A DNA stretch of 64,000 nt from Petaurus breviceps papuanus (GCA_028583685.1 JAMXIF010001183.1:12603684-12667683); one strand, 5' to 3'. Counted from the stretch's first letter, positions 10,116-20,325 are shown. The notes: generated by a model not told the origin, from the sequence alone. Translations and numbers: made by a program.

Positions 10116-11129
10116 ATATCATACCACTTTATTCAAATACGTCTGACAGAATGAGAACAGGTAGACTTCAAGGTGTACAAGTTAAAAATAAAACAAATCT
10201 AATGGCTGAGATACAGGCCGCACTGAGGCTCAGCTCAGAAGTATCTAGATGCTTCCCCATAATGTACCTTTCACATCATCCAGTCTATTCACATAGTCAA
10301 ACTGCATACACATTTAAATTCCTTCCTTCAGCCTCCTTAGAAACAAATCACATACCCAAGTTCTTTTCAGATCCCCTGCTTTACATTCTAATAAAGCACA
10401 AATCCTGTGGCAAGCCAATTTCTCCTTTGCTCTCTCCCTCCTTCCCTCCCCCCACAAGAATTTCAACTCCAATCAATACAAGGCTACTCTATTAATTCAC
10501 AAGTACCCAAAGCATTGCATTTTAATGAAATGCCTCACTCCTGGGTGGGTGGGTATTCAGTGAGGATTGCATTTAAATAGAGGCTGTCTGTGGAAGGAGC
10601 ATAGCCAGAAAGCAACCCTACCCTGGTAGGTCAATAGAGCTCCTACTTCTGGCTTTGGGAGAGTGGTTTCTCTCTTTTTCTTCATTATCTTTCTCCAATG
10701 TGCCAAAAAAAAAAAAAAAAAGCCCAGAGGCCTCAGCATAGCCCCTCAATACATATCTGTTCAAAACACAGAAGAGGAGAATGGTGTTAAAGCAAAACTG
10801 TTTATAACCAGAGTTTTCTGGTGGTGGTGCCCCCCGCCCCCCCACCTTGGACAGAGGCCAGAGCAGACTCTCCATATATTAAATTCCACACTATGGCTGG
10901 ACCTGTTACAGATAGACTCTAGTGTACTATTAAAAGTTATTTCATCTGAAAAGATAAATGGTGGGAGAGGGGGACAGTAGGAAGGGGGGGGCAGGGGGAC
11001 TCAATTTAAATATATCTGGTGCCAGAATTCCCCTGCCTATGAACAGACAGTTGAAGATACATGGACTTGTCCTTTACCATCAACTCAGAAGGAAATAGTA
11101 ATACTAGCCAATATTTATATAGGACTTTA
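10116..11129. other. Unassigned DNA with A-tract and G-rich tract
   Basis: No gene or repeat family recognised. It contains an 18-A run near 10,705, a C-rich stretch near 10,830, and a G-rich tract at 10,963-10,999 with at least four runs of three or more G, which could fold as a G-quadruplex. Confidence 0.4.
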
Positions 11130-11130
11130 G

Positions 11131-11317
11131 GGCAGCTAGGGGCACAATGGATAGAGTGCTGGGCCTGAAGTCACCAAGACCTGAGTTCAAATCCCTGCCT
11201 CAGACACTAGCTGTATGATCCTAGGCAAATCACTTAACCCTGTTTGCCTCAGTTTTCTCTTTTGTAAAATGAGCTGGAGAAGGAAATGGCAAAGTGCTTT
11301 AATATCTTTTTTGGGGG
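11131..11317 (+). mobile_element. SINE-A, cut by an assembly gap
   Basis: Head 'gggcagctaggggcacaatg', CORE 'tgcctcagttttctcttttg' and tail start 'gagctggagaaggaaatggc' are present; the 3' end runs into TTTTTTGGGGG and the gap. Confidence 0.75.
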
Positions 11318-11417
11318 NNNNNNNNNNNNNNNNNNNNNNNNNNNNNNNNNNNNNNNNNNNNNNNNNNNNNNNNNNNNNNNNNNNNNNNNNNNNNNNNNNN
11401 NNNNNNNNNNNNNNNNN
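11318..11417. other. Assembly gap of 100 N
   Basis: Exactly 100 N, a conventional placeholder for a gap of unknown size. It is flanked by 5 G on the left and 19 G on the right, so the true sequence probably includes a long G run or a sequencing artefact. Confidence 0.95.
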
Positions 11418-11692
11418 GGGGGGGGGGGGGGGGGGGCTAGTTGACACAGTGTATAGAGTGGCAGGCTTGAAGTCAGGAAGACTCATCATTGTCCTCAGTT
11501 CAAATTTGACCTCAGACACTTCCTAGCTGTGTGACCCTGGGCAAGTCACTTAACTCCATTTGCTTCATTTTCTTCATCCATAAAATGAGCTGGAGAAGGA
11601 AATGGCAAACCAGTCCAGTATCTCTGCCAAGAAAACCCCAAATGGGGTCATGAAGAGTTGGACATGACAGAAAAAATGACTCACCAACAAAA
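11418..11692 (+). mobile_element. SINE-A, near full length
   Basis: After the G run the head 'ctagttgacacagtgtatag', box B-like 'cagttcaaatttgacc', CORE 'gtgtgaccctgggcaagtca' and tail 'aagaaaaccccaaatggggt' are all present. Confidence 0.85.
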
Positions 11693-12804
11693 TTAGTCCC
11701 ATTAAATTTAATGTCCTAGAACTACTCCCACCTGAGAGATGGTTTCTCATTATGGTGTATTTCTTTTTTTTTTCTTTTTTTTCAAATGCTTTCTTAACTT
11801 CTGATTTACATCATTCATTTCCGCCAGATTTTGAGTCACAAATTTTCTCCCCATTTTTCCCCCACCCATCCCCCCAAAACAGCAGTCCCACAGGATATCC
11901 CCTCCACCAATCTGCTCTCTCCCATATTTTCTCCCATACCCCTTTCGACTTTTCCAGTACGGCATGGTAGATCTCTATGCACCAGTGCCTGTATATCTTA
12001 TTTTGCAATTACATTTTAAAACTTGGAATTCCAGATTCATTTCCTTCCTCCCTTGTCACCCACCCTTACTGGGAAGATAAGCAGTTCAGTATAGGTTGTA
12101 CATGTGTAGTTAATGCAAAACAATAACATAGTAGATATATTGTAAAAGACTAACTATATTTCCCTCCCTCCTATCCCACCTCCCACTTGTTCTATTCTCT
12201 ACTTTGATCCCATCCCTTTTCAAAAGTGGGTGCTTCTAGCTTCCCTCCCCCCAAGCCTGCCCTCCCTTCCATCATGCCCCCTCTCATCCCCTTCCCCCTT
12301 GCTCTCCTGTAGGGTGAGATACCCTATTTAGTGTGTATTTCATTCCCTCCCCGAGCCAAATTCAATGAGAATAAGGTTGATCCATTCCCTTTTGCTTCCA
12401 ATTCTTCCCCTCCATTGTAACCATTTTCCTTTGCCTCTTCTATATGAGATAGTTTACCCGATTCTGTCTCTCCCCATCTCCTCTCATTATATTCCTCTCT
12501 GACCTCTTAATTTCACCTTTAAGTATCATCCCTTCCTATTAAATTGGTATTGTGCCCTCTATCTATGTATACCTGTAAGCATATATACACACATTCACAT
12601 ATGTATTCATATGCCCATATACCCTCATATTTACACACACACACATTATATATATATTCCCTTCAACTATTTTCATACTGAGAAAAGTTTCATCAGTTAC
12701 AATTATTGTCTTTCCATGCAGGAATGTTAATAGTTCAACTTTGATAAGTTCCTTATGATTTCTTTTCCCTGTTTACCTTCTCATGCTTCTCTTGTTTCTT
12801 GGAT

Positions 12805-13845
12805 CTAAATGACAAATTTTCTATTCAACTCTGGTTTTTTCATCAAGAATGCTTGAAAGTCCTCTATTCCACTGAATGACCATGTTTTCCCCTGAAACAT
12901 GATACTCAGTTTTGCTGGGGAGGTGATTCTTGGTTTTAATCCCAGCTCCTTTGCCCTCCAGAATATCATATTCCTAGCCTTTCGATCCCTCAGTGTAGAA
13001 ACTGCCATATCCTGGGTTATCCTGATTGTGTTTCCACAATATTCAAATTGTTTCTTCCTGGCTGCTTGTAATATTCTCTCCTTGATCTGAGAATTCCAGA
13101 ACCTGGTTATAATATTCCTAGGAGTTTTCTTTTGGGCATCTTTTTCAGGAGGTGATTGGTGGATTCTTTCAACCTCTATTTTGCCCTCTGGTTCCAAAAC
13201 ATCAGGGCAGTTTTCTTTGAGAACTTCCTGGAGGATGATTTTTAGGTTCTTAGTTTGATCATGGCTTTCAGGTAGTCCAATAATTTTAAAATTATCTCTC
13301 CTGGATCTATATTCTAGGTCAGTGGTTTTTCCCATGAGATATTTTAAATTGCATTCTATTCTTTCATTTGTTTGGATCTGTTTAACAGTATCTTGATTTC
13401 TCATAAAGTCATTAGCTTTCATTTGCTCCAATCTAATTCTGAAGCAATGAATGATTCTCCTCAGTGAGCTTTTGAGATTCTTTTTCCATCTGGCAAATTC
13501 AACTTTTAAGGCATTCTTCTCCTCATTGCCTTTTTGAGCCTCTTTTGCCAATTGAGTTAGTCTATATTTTAAGGCGTGATTTTCCTCAGTCAGGCTGTTG
13601 ACTCTCATTTTGTAATTTTCTTGCATCATTCTCATTTCTCTTCCTAATTTTTCTTCCACTTCTTTTATCTGCTTCTTAAGGTCCTCTATGGCCTGTAACC
13701 AGCTCGTATTTTCCTTTGAAGCTTTTGGTGCAATAGTTCTGACTTCACTGTCTTCTTCCTGTTCCATGCTTTGCTCCTTTTTGTCCCCAAAATAGGAGTC
13801 TAATGTTGGAATCTTCTGTCTGCTTTGCTTCCTTTGCCTGGTCAT
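12805..13845 (-). CDS. HAL1 ORF1, L1 ORF1p-like RNA-binding protein
   Basis: A 346-codon open frame, close to the 338 residues of human L1 ORF1p. In L1, ORF1p is a trimeric RNA-binding chaperone that packages the element's RNA in the cytoplasm. Visible parts: a basic N-terminus (MTRQRKQSRQK), a coiled-coil region at about residues 52-150 rich in E, K, L and Q, an RRM beginning near 180 with NFKIIGLPE at 185-193, the L1-typical RIHQSPPEKD (228-236) and RNIITRFWNSQIKERILQAAR at about 243-263, and a C-terminal domain with RITSPAKLSIMF at 306-317. Compared with the second copy at 55,758-56,819, residues about 115-132 are read in another frame (one base missing, then four extra), yet the frame is restored, so the protein stays open but its coiled coil is altered. 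It also lacks four codons (DFEN in the other copy) near residue 58. The start ATG aligns with that of the second copy (MSRQRKQ). Confidence 0.88.
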   Translation of the reverse strand: MTRQRKQSRQKIPTLDSYFGDKKEQSMEQEEDSEVRTIAPKASKENTSWLQAIEDLKKQIKEVEEKLGREMRMMQENYKMRVNSLTEENHALKYRLTQLAKEAQKGNEEKNALKVEFARWKKNLKSSLRRIIHCFRIRLEQMKANDFMRNQDTVKQIQTNERIECNLKYLMGKTTDLEYRSRRDNFKIIGLPESHDQTKNLKIILQEVLKENCPDVLEPEGKIEVERIHQSPPEKDAQKKTPRNIITRFWNSQIKERILQAARKKQFEYCGNTIRITQDMAVSTLRDRKARNMIFWRAKELGLKPRITSPAKLSIMFQGKTWSFSGIEDFQAFLMKKPELNRKFVI

Positions 13846-14551
13846 GTCACGCCTCAGTCACTTGACCCCTGGGCTTTTTGCCACAGTAGGACTCTGCCAC
13901 CAGACAGGGGAGCTTTTGTCCCAAATGCTGGGGTTTTCTCAGCTGCCAGAGGTATTAGATGGGTGCCGTCTCTGAGGCCTCCACACACTCTGGCAAGCTG
14001 GACACACACCCCAGGACCTCCACCCTAGACCGCAATCCAGATCCAAGCAGATTAAAGGAAGAGCGATTGCCCCTCAGATTGGTCAGTTGATCCCCCTACA
14101 CTCTGCAGGCCAGAGGCTGAAGCTGTAATGCCACACTGGCTGGCTGTGACAGGTATCTCAGCAGCTTCTTGCCCTGGGGGCAAAAGACGAGGCACTCTCA
14201 CTTACTGGGTTCCAAAGTCCAGACTGCACTGACCTGTCACTTTGTCCTTCACATCTATGTGTTGATAATTCTGGAAACAGCCACAGCTGCTGCTGATCTG
14301 GAGTCCCTGCGGCTGTCAGCTGATCAGACCCACCCTGGGGCTAAAACCTCCGGCTCATGCGGGCCTGGGCTCAGCTCCCAGAGTTCTGTGCTGGCCAATT
14401 CCTACCAGCCTACTGGGCTGTCCTCAGCAGGAGGGTAGCTTCGCAGCTCCAAAATTTGTTCAGAGTCCCCTTTTTACATGGATTGGGCAAGGTGGAAACC
14501 AGAGCTGCTCAGAGGTCCTGCTTCTACTCCACCATCTTGACTCCGCTCCCC
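13846..14551 (-). promoter_or_regulatory. HAL1 5' leader, probable internal promoter region
   Basis: About 700 bp upstream of ORF1 within the element, clearly GC-richer than the surroundings, with 'gcctggggtgtgtgtcca' type blocks when read on the minus strand. Full-length L1-lineage elements carry their promoter here; promoter function in this copy is inferred, not seen. Confidence 0.5.
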
Positions 14552-14604
14552 ATGGTGTATTTCAATAGATTTGGGGTTCCAGTGTCACCTAAAGACAAAC
14601 CAGT

Positions 14605-15090
14605 CTGGCAGTCATTCAGTCAAGAAGCATTTATTAGACATTTACCACGTGCCAGGCATGTGCTATATACTAGGGATAGAGAAACAGACAAAAATAGGTC
14701 TTTGCTTCAAATTTCTCACATTATAATGGAGGAGATAACACATGCATATGTGTACATATGTATATGTGTATATATGTATACATACATTCAGATACATAAC
14801 ATAGAGATTAGCTCGAGATATACAAATAAGTACAAAGAAAATAAACAGACAGAATGTAGAAGGTAATCTCAAGGGAAAGGCCTGACATCTAGGGGACTGG
14901 CAAAGACCCTTTCAGAGGTGGTATTTGAGCTGTTATAAGGGAACCAGGGATTCAAAGAGGAAGAAATGAGAAAGGAAAAGAATTTCAAGTTCTCACTTGA
15001 GAGAGGGAAGGGCAGGGCAGGGCAGGAAATGAAGGAGCCAACAGGCCAGTATATCTGGGACTTAGAAATTGTGGTTAGGATTAAAGTGTT
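14605..15090 (-). mobile_element. L2 3' region with internal TG/TA repeat
   Basis: 'gaagcatttattagacattt', 'ccaggcatgtgctatatact' and 'gagctgttataagggaacca' follow the reversed L2 order. A TATG/TACA microsatellite has grown at about 14,742-14,785. Confidence 0.6.
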
Positions 15091-15111
15091 AGAAGACTAG
15101 AAAGTAAATAT

Positions 15112-15350
15112 AATAATAATAATAGCATTTATATAGTACTTGAAGATTCACAAACATATGTTATCTTGTTTGATCCTTAGAATACTCTTAATTATTATAC
15201 CCACTTTGCAATTAAGGAATTGAGGCTGAGAGAGGTTAAGGGACTTATTTGCCTGGTGACTTAACAAACAGCTAATAAGTATCTGAGGCTGAATTTGAAA
15301 TTGAATCTTTCTCATTTGGACACTATTCACTGTACTACCTGACTGCCTAG
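15112..15350 (-). mobile_element. CORE-SINE, near full length
   Basis: 'aatagcatttatatagtact', 'cccactttgcaattaaggaa' and 'actgtactacctgactgcct' give reversed tail, CORE and head. Confidence 0.7.
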
Positions 15351-15502
15351 GTAGGCAGAGAGGCAGATGGTTTTGTCATCCAGAGGGCTGTAATGGCAAG
15401 CACAGAAGTAGTTCACACCTTGTTTCAGCTATTGAATGAACATCTTGTTTCAGTTCAAGTTTCTTTTGAGCCTTGTATCAAGTCTGTTAAGAAACAGAAT
15501 GT

Positions 15503-15665
15503 GTTGGGGTGGCCAGGTGGTGCAGTGAGTAAGAGCACCGGCCCCAGAGTCGGGAGACCTGGGATCAAACCCAGGCTCAGATATTTAGCACCACACCCAG
15601 AAATAACTGGCCTTGTAACCTTGAGCAAGTTACTTAATCCCACTTGCTTTAAAAAAAAAAAAGAG
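15503..15665 (+). mobile_element. SINE-C, full length
   Basis: Head 'ggggtggccaggtggtgcag', box B-like 'gggatcaaacccagg', 3' end 'gagcaagttacttaatccca' and an A12 tail. Flanking TSD ACAGAATGT at 15,494-15,502 and 15,666-15,674. Confidence 0.88.
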
Positions 15666-16192
15666 ACAGAATGTATGAATCCCACAACTTGTAAACCCTA
15701 GAACTCATGAACTCCTGCAACAGGAAGGGGAGGAACTAATGACCTATATAAGGAGAGGCCCTCAGGCTAGTGTGATAGTAATGGCATTTAAAGATTCCCC
15801 TGTATTGGCTTAGTTTTTCAAATTGATTGTGTTAAAACCCAGAGCTTGTTAATCCCACCTGTGGGATGGACATGTTGATGTGAAAAGAAAGTCCTGAACT
15901 GGGAGGAGCTGGTGACGTAGATTTGGAGAAACAAGAGAGAGGCAGAAGAAACTTTTTGGAAGCAGCACCTCGTGGAGGCAGAGAGAGAGACTGAGAAGGA
16001 TTGCTGAGGGCTACTTTGAATTGCCCTAGACTTTTGAGACCTGCCCCCTGAGCTGCCAAGGACTGAGGAGACATGGCTGTTTTGCTGGTACTTTGTATGT
16101 CTGTTTTGATGTTGTTTTGCCAGATTTGTCCACTGATGAAAGACAGTCCTGTTGAAGAAGTCCTGGAACCTGGCTGTTCACTAAGAAGCCCT

Positions 16193-16332
16193 GAGACTGT
16201 CCTGCAGACAGAGAGTGAATACTGTCCACTGGTGAAGGACAGTGCTGTTGTTGCAGGGATCTGGAGACTGTCCTGCAGACAGAGTGAATATTGTCCACTG
16301 GTGAAGGACAGTGCTGTTGTTGCAGGGGTCTG
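16193..16332 (+). repeat. Two-copy tandem repeat of about 70 bp
   Basis: Units at 16,193-16,263 (71 bp) and 16,264-16,332 (69 bp) share 'gagactgtcctgcagacaga' and 'tccactggtgaaggacagtg'. A third, partial unit starts near 16,124. It explains the repetitive short open frame over this stretch. Confidence 0.85.
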
Positions 16333-17890
16333 GGAACCTTTCTGTTAGTTCAGAAGCCCTGAAGAAGGATTTTCTTGTTATATGTTTACAGAAATCCTGG
16401 GAGAGGGTTTTGCTAATGTTTTCAGGGGTTCTAGGACTGTTCTACAGACAGAGGATGAATTAATGAAGGGACTGGCAATGTATCTTGTGGCCTTGCTAAG
16501 CCTTGTCTCCCCAGGAACTAAGATTGCTGAGAACTTGCCTCCTGTCAAGATGAAGAAAAAGACCTCCATTTGGGTATTAAGTGCTGTGCTTAAACTTGAT
16601 GTAACTCTGGGGTAGATTCAATTGTGATCCAGGGGTGGGGAACTTTTGACCTTTTTGTGTTCTATGGTTGAACAAGTGAATGTACTTTACTTATGTTTGG
16701 AAACTAATCTCCATTTGAGAAGAGGGGCTTTGTGGTGGACTAAATGAAGGTATAGCCTAGGGGTGGAGAAGTATTTAGACCAGGGACTTTGTAATTGATT
16801 GAATGATTGGAAGGTCCTGGGGTGGGGTAGTACTTGGAGATTATTTAAAAACACTTAGTAAATGCTGTATTTTGAATGATGTCATGTTCTGATCTTCTCT
16901 GTTCTTGGTTTGTCACTGAATAAAATGGAGAGCACCTATGCTGGTATTTTGAACCTTGGGAAGTTGCCTTTCCTTGGCATTACATTACAGCTAGAGACGG
17001 CAGAACTGAGAAGAGGATTTTTGTGGTGGCAGAGTCAAGAAGGAGAAAACTTGTGGTATCCCAGCATTCTGTTTGTTTGCTGTCTGTGTTGATGTTTGTT
17101 TGTGATACTTCGTGCAGATGCCCTGGGACCTTACTGGAAGCCCTGAAAGAGAATTTTCTGGTTGTATGTTTATAGAAGTCCTGGAGGAGGGTTTTGAAGG
17201 TCCTGGGACTTTACTGATAATTTGTGCTGACCTCTTGGATCTTGTTTGTGGGTCTGTGTTGATGTCTATGTTGACGATTTGTGTTGAGTTCTCAGACTTT
17301 GTTGGTGAGTCTGAGTTGATTTTATGGGCAGATAGTGAATTAATGATGGTGCCGGGTGTATGAATATTATTGTGGCTCTGTAAAGCTTTGTGTTCCCAGA
17401 AACAGGAACTGTGAAGGACTTGAGGTCGACTGGACACTGTGAATTTCAATATGGAACAGGAGCTGGATGAAGAATTGGACAAGGAGCTGGATAAGGAACT
17501 GGGAGCAGCCTGCCTTTGAACCTGGTGGCAGTTGTAGCTGGGACTATGGAAGAGGAACCATGGAAGCTGAGAACCAGCCTCGAGTCAAACTGAAAGAAGA
17601 CTTTACTTGGATACTGTGTACTGACTGAGAAGATTTACTGTGACTTAGGGATGGAGAACTTTGACTTTTTACTTTGTGATTAATTTAAGGATTTCATGAT
17701 TCACTAAATGATTGTACTTTGTTGAAAACTATGTGACTACTTTGGTGAAAACTGTGTGGCCATTATAGTGACAAGCTGTTGAGTTGTGACATGGTGAATG
17801 CTGTATTTTGATTTTCTATGAATGTTTTTCTCTGATTTGTTATTGAATAAATAGAGAGCTCCCTATACTATGCAATCAGCCCCTTGAAGC

Positions 17891-18850
17891 TGTTCCCAGC
17901 AGCAGTCCTCTGCAAAGCTGCTCATGTGTGGCTTTACAAGGGCAATGGATAAATTCAATTTCTTTAGTTAAGTGCTACTGTTCACACTCTGATACACAGT
18001 TTCCAAACGTAATATAAAAACACAGGAGGAGATTACATGGGAGGTATGTTAGTGATAAAATTTGAAGGACTCAGGCAACCCCTTCCTTTCCCCCAATATC
18101 TATCTCTCAGGCCTTTTTTAAAGTATCAGGATGTAGAGGTCAGGTGACTGACTCCTGTAGGCTAAGAATTAAAGATCTCTTTAAAATGGGGTGGGGGGAG
18201 AAGAAGGATGCTGCATGAAGTCATTATCTGCCATTTACTTCAATCAGTTAATCTGAATAGCTAGCTAGTCACCTGCCAGGGTCCTGAGGGAATACAAAGG
18301 TTGTCATTTGTGATGGGAAAAAGATAGGAAAAAGACTGCTGCGAAGAGACACCATAATGGCAACCTGGATACAACTACTATCTTGGACAACCAGATTAAC
18401 TCAACCAGCATTGAATATCTGGACAACTTTCACCAACCTTATAATTTTACCAAGAAACTATTTATATCTTGTTAAATTTAATATATGTTAAGAAAAACTA
18501 TGTCTATAGAATTTCTTGGGTTCATACTCAGTCCTATTGAACTATTTATGTCTACAATTTATTAAATTCATAATAAAAATACAATTTTTGAAAAAAAAGT
18601 TTCTCTTAGGTCTTACCTTGGTATTGTGAGAAAGAGTGGGAAATATGAGGTATATCAAGAGCAAAAAAGCATGCTCTACATTTTGTAAACACTAATAGGG
18701 GACATTGGGAGTGGGGAGGAAGGAAGGAAGAAGAAGGGGTTAAAATAGCCTCTTTGGAGAGAGGCCTCAAGATGCCTCAATACCTATAGTATGGGTATTA
18801 CTGAAGCCCTTAGGACAAAAACCCTACCTGTTCTTCCTCCCTCCCTTCCT
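17891..18850. other. Unassigned DNA, no gene seen
   Basis: No recognisable gene. An A8 tract after 'cataataaaaatacaatttt' near 18,590 could be the tail of an unidentified retroposed sequence. Confidence 0.4.
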
Positions 18851-18854
18851 TTTC

Positions 18855-18995
18855 CTACTTTCCTTCCTTTTTTCCTTCCTTCCCTCCTTCTTCCCTTTTT
18901 TATTTTTTCTCTTTCTTTTTTCTTTCTTTCTTTTTTTTTCTTTCTTTCCTTTTTTCAACATTCATTTCCATAAGATTTTGAATTCTAAATTTTCA
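18855..18995 (-). mobile_element. L1 3' tail with pyrimidine-rich A-tail
   Basis: A long T/C-rich tract (18,855-18,953) is followed by 'caacattcatttccataaga' and 'ttttgaattctaaattttca', which is the reversed end of the marsupial L1 3' UTR. Confidence 0.45.
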
Positions 18996-19270
18996 GATGC
19001 CATTTCCTTTTTCAAGCCTTTCTTGGTGTCCAACTAAAATCCCATCTTCTATAGGAAGTCTTCCACAACCTCTCTTAAATGTAGTGCCTTCCTTCTCTTA
19101 CCTACTTTTTATTTATCCTATATATTACTTGTTTGTACTTATTTGTTTGCTTGTTGTTTCCCCATTAGATTGTGAACTCTTCAAGAGCAGGGATGGTCTT
19201 TTGCCTCTTTTCGTATCCCCAGTGCTTAGCACAGTACCTAGCACATAGTTGGTGATTAATAAATGTTTGT
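18996..19270 (+). mobile_element. L2 3' UTR, ending intact
   Basis: 'cttccacaacctctcttaaa', 'gattgtgaactcttcaagag' and 'cccagtgcttagcacagtac' lead to the terminal 'gtgattaataaatgtttgtt'. Confidence 0.75.
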
Positions 19271-19324
19271 TGACTGGTTTACCCCTAATCAGAAATCTTC
19301 TCTCTTTCACTTTGTTACTAAGCT

Positions 19325-19475
19325 TTGTAATGTGTCCAGCACTGGGAATTAGAAGACCTGAATTTTAATCTTCCTTCAGACACTTCCTAGCTTTGTGACT
19401 GGGCAAGTCATTTAACCTGTCAGCCTCAGTCTCTTCACCTGTAAAACAGAGCTAATAATAGTGTCTACATCACAT
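19325..19475 (+). mobile_element. CORE-SINE
   Basis: 'agcactgggaattagaagac', 'tcctagctttgtgactggg' and 'ctcttcacctgtaaaacag' give head, CORE and tail start. Confidence 0.65.
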
Positions 19476-19520
19476 ATATGTATGTATATACACATATGTA
19501 ACATATGATATATATTTGTG
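19476..19520. repeat. (TATG/TACA) microsatellite
   Basis: Runs such as 'catatatgtatgtatataca' follow directly on the CORE-SINE tail. Confidence 0.7.
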
Positions 19521-20325
19521 TTAGAAGACTAGGATGGACTCCCAGTTAAATTTTTAGGGTCGTAGGACCACCACAGGTGTGCACCTTAGTTTACCCTCTT
19601 CCCTTCTATTTCACTCTCTTTCCCCTCTTTCCACACACTCCCCCTACACATACTTAAAGCCCCCCAAAAAGAATGTGATCTAACTCATGGTCAACAGAAA
19701 CTTAACCAAACGGACTTAAGGTTAGAGACATAGATGAAAGAAAGCAAGATGTAGAGTGAGTCACATAATCTTTCTGCATGTCTGCCCTGACTTTGCCTAC
19801 ACCCCAGATTCACAAGCATGAGCCATCTAGCTTTATGGGGAAGCCCTTGGAGATATTTGCCAGCAACAAAACTCCCAAAGGAAAAATATTGACAATGGGG
19901 TCTTTCTGTCTTCCCTCAAAATGCCTGGAGCCTAACATCCTTCATTTTGTGCTTAACCCAATTACATTTACAAACTGAGTGTCATAGATGGAACCATAGA
20001 GATTATCTCATCCAGCTCCCTTCCATCATATGGAAACAACCATGGAGACTGTCTCCCTCATCCAACTCCCTTATTTTATTCTTAGTGTGAAACAAAGTCA
20101 TAGATGGTAAATGTCCTACCCTCAGGCACACAATAAGTGAAGGGTGGGATTAGGGGAGGGTAGAAGAAATTTTGACACAAGGTCTAACTCCCTATCTAGC
20201 ATTCTAATATGGAAAGCTCCTTCTCTATCATTTGAAAACTGTATTGAATTTCCTTCACTCCTTAGCCAGATTGCAGAAGGAATAGCTGTAGGGATATAAA
20301 CAAACTGAACTATGCTGTTCAATCA
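19521..20325. other. Mostly unassigned DNA with MIR-like remnants
   Basis: Around 19,980-20,115 the pattern 'tcatagatggaaccatagag' and 'tcatccagctccctt' suggests broken THER1/MIR tails on the minus strand. The rest is not recognised and holds no credible gene. Confidence 0.4.

Larger units (their letters stand above)
11764..14551 (-). mobile_element. HAL1 (half-L1) retrotransposon, complete
   Basis: A 2.79-kb non-LTR element on the minus strand. From its 5' end it has a GC-rich leader of about 0.7 kb (13,846-14,551), one L1-type ORF1 (12,805-13,845), a 1.0-kb purine-rich 3' region, and an A-rich tail (T-rich on the plus strand at 11,764-11,783). There is no ORF2, endonuclease or reverse transcriptase, and none has been lost by truncation: both ends are intact and flanked by a perfect 12-bp TSD, ATGGTGTATTTC, at 11,752-11,763 and 14,552-14,563. 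The same ORF2-less layout recurs in an independent insertion at 54,620-57,522, which makes a family rather than a deletion the best reading. HAL1s are known L1-derived elements with ORF1 only, presumed to use L1 machinery in trans. It is younger than the flanking L2 and CORE-SINEs. Confidence 0.9.
15486..17890 (+). mobile_element. LTR-like retroelement region with tandem modules (fossil)
   Basis: Three related modules lie in tandem. Two share a start block of the form TGTTAARAAMCAGA...AATCCCAC (15,486 and 15,829). Two share a body beginning 'gaagccctgaa' (16,353 and 17,141) and each ends in 'tgaataaa' plus a GAGAGC block (about 16,918 and 17,845), which reads as a polyadenylation signal. A TATA-like 'cctatataaggag' lies at 15,751. 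These parts suit an old LTR retroelement with duplicated LTR segments. No coding domain is recognisable and no outer TSD was found, so an old multi-exon or other repeat origin is not excluded. Confidence 0.35.

Noticed and set aside
11187-11526. Open frames of about 105 codons on both strands across the first gap
   Set aside because: They exist only because N bases hide stops; the sequence on both sides is SINE-A.
13825-14438. Plus-strand open frames over the HAL1 leader
   Set aside because: Antisense to the HAL1 5' leader, which stays open because it is GC-rich; no protein family match.
16073-16348. 91-codon open frame with a repeated YCPLVKDSAVVAG motif
   Set aside because: The repetition comes from the 70-bp tandem DNA repeat at 16,193-16,332, inside an LTR-like fossil; no gene context.
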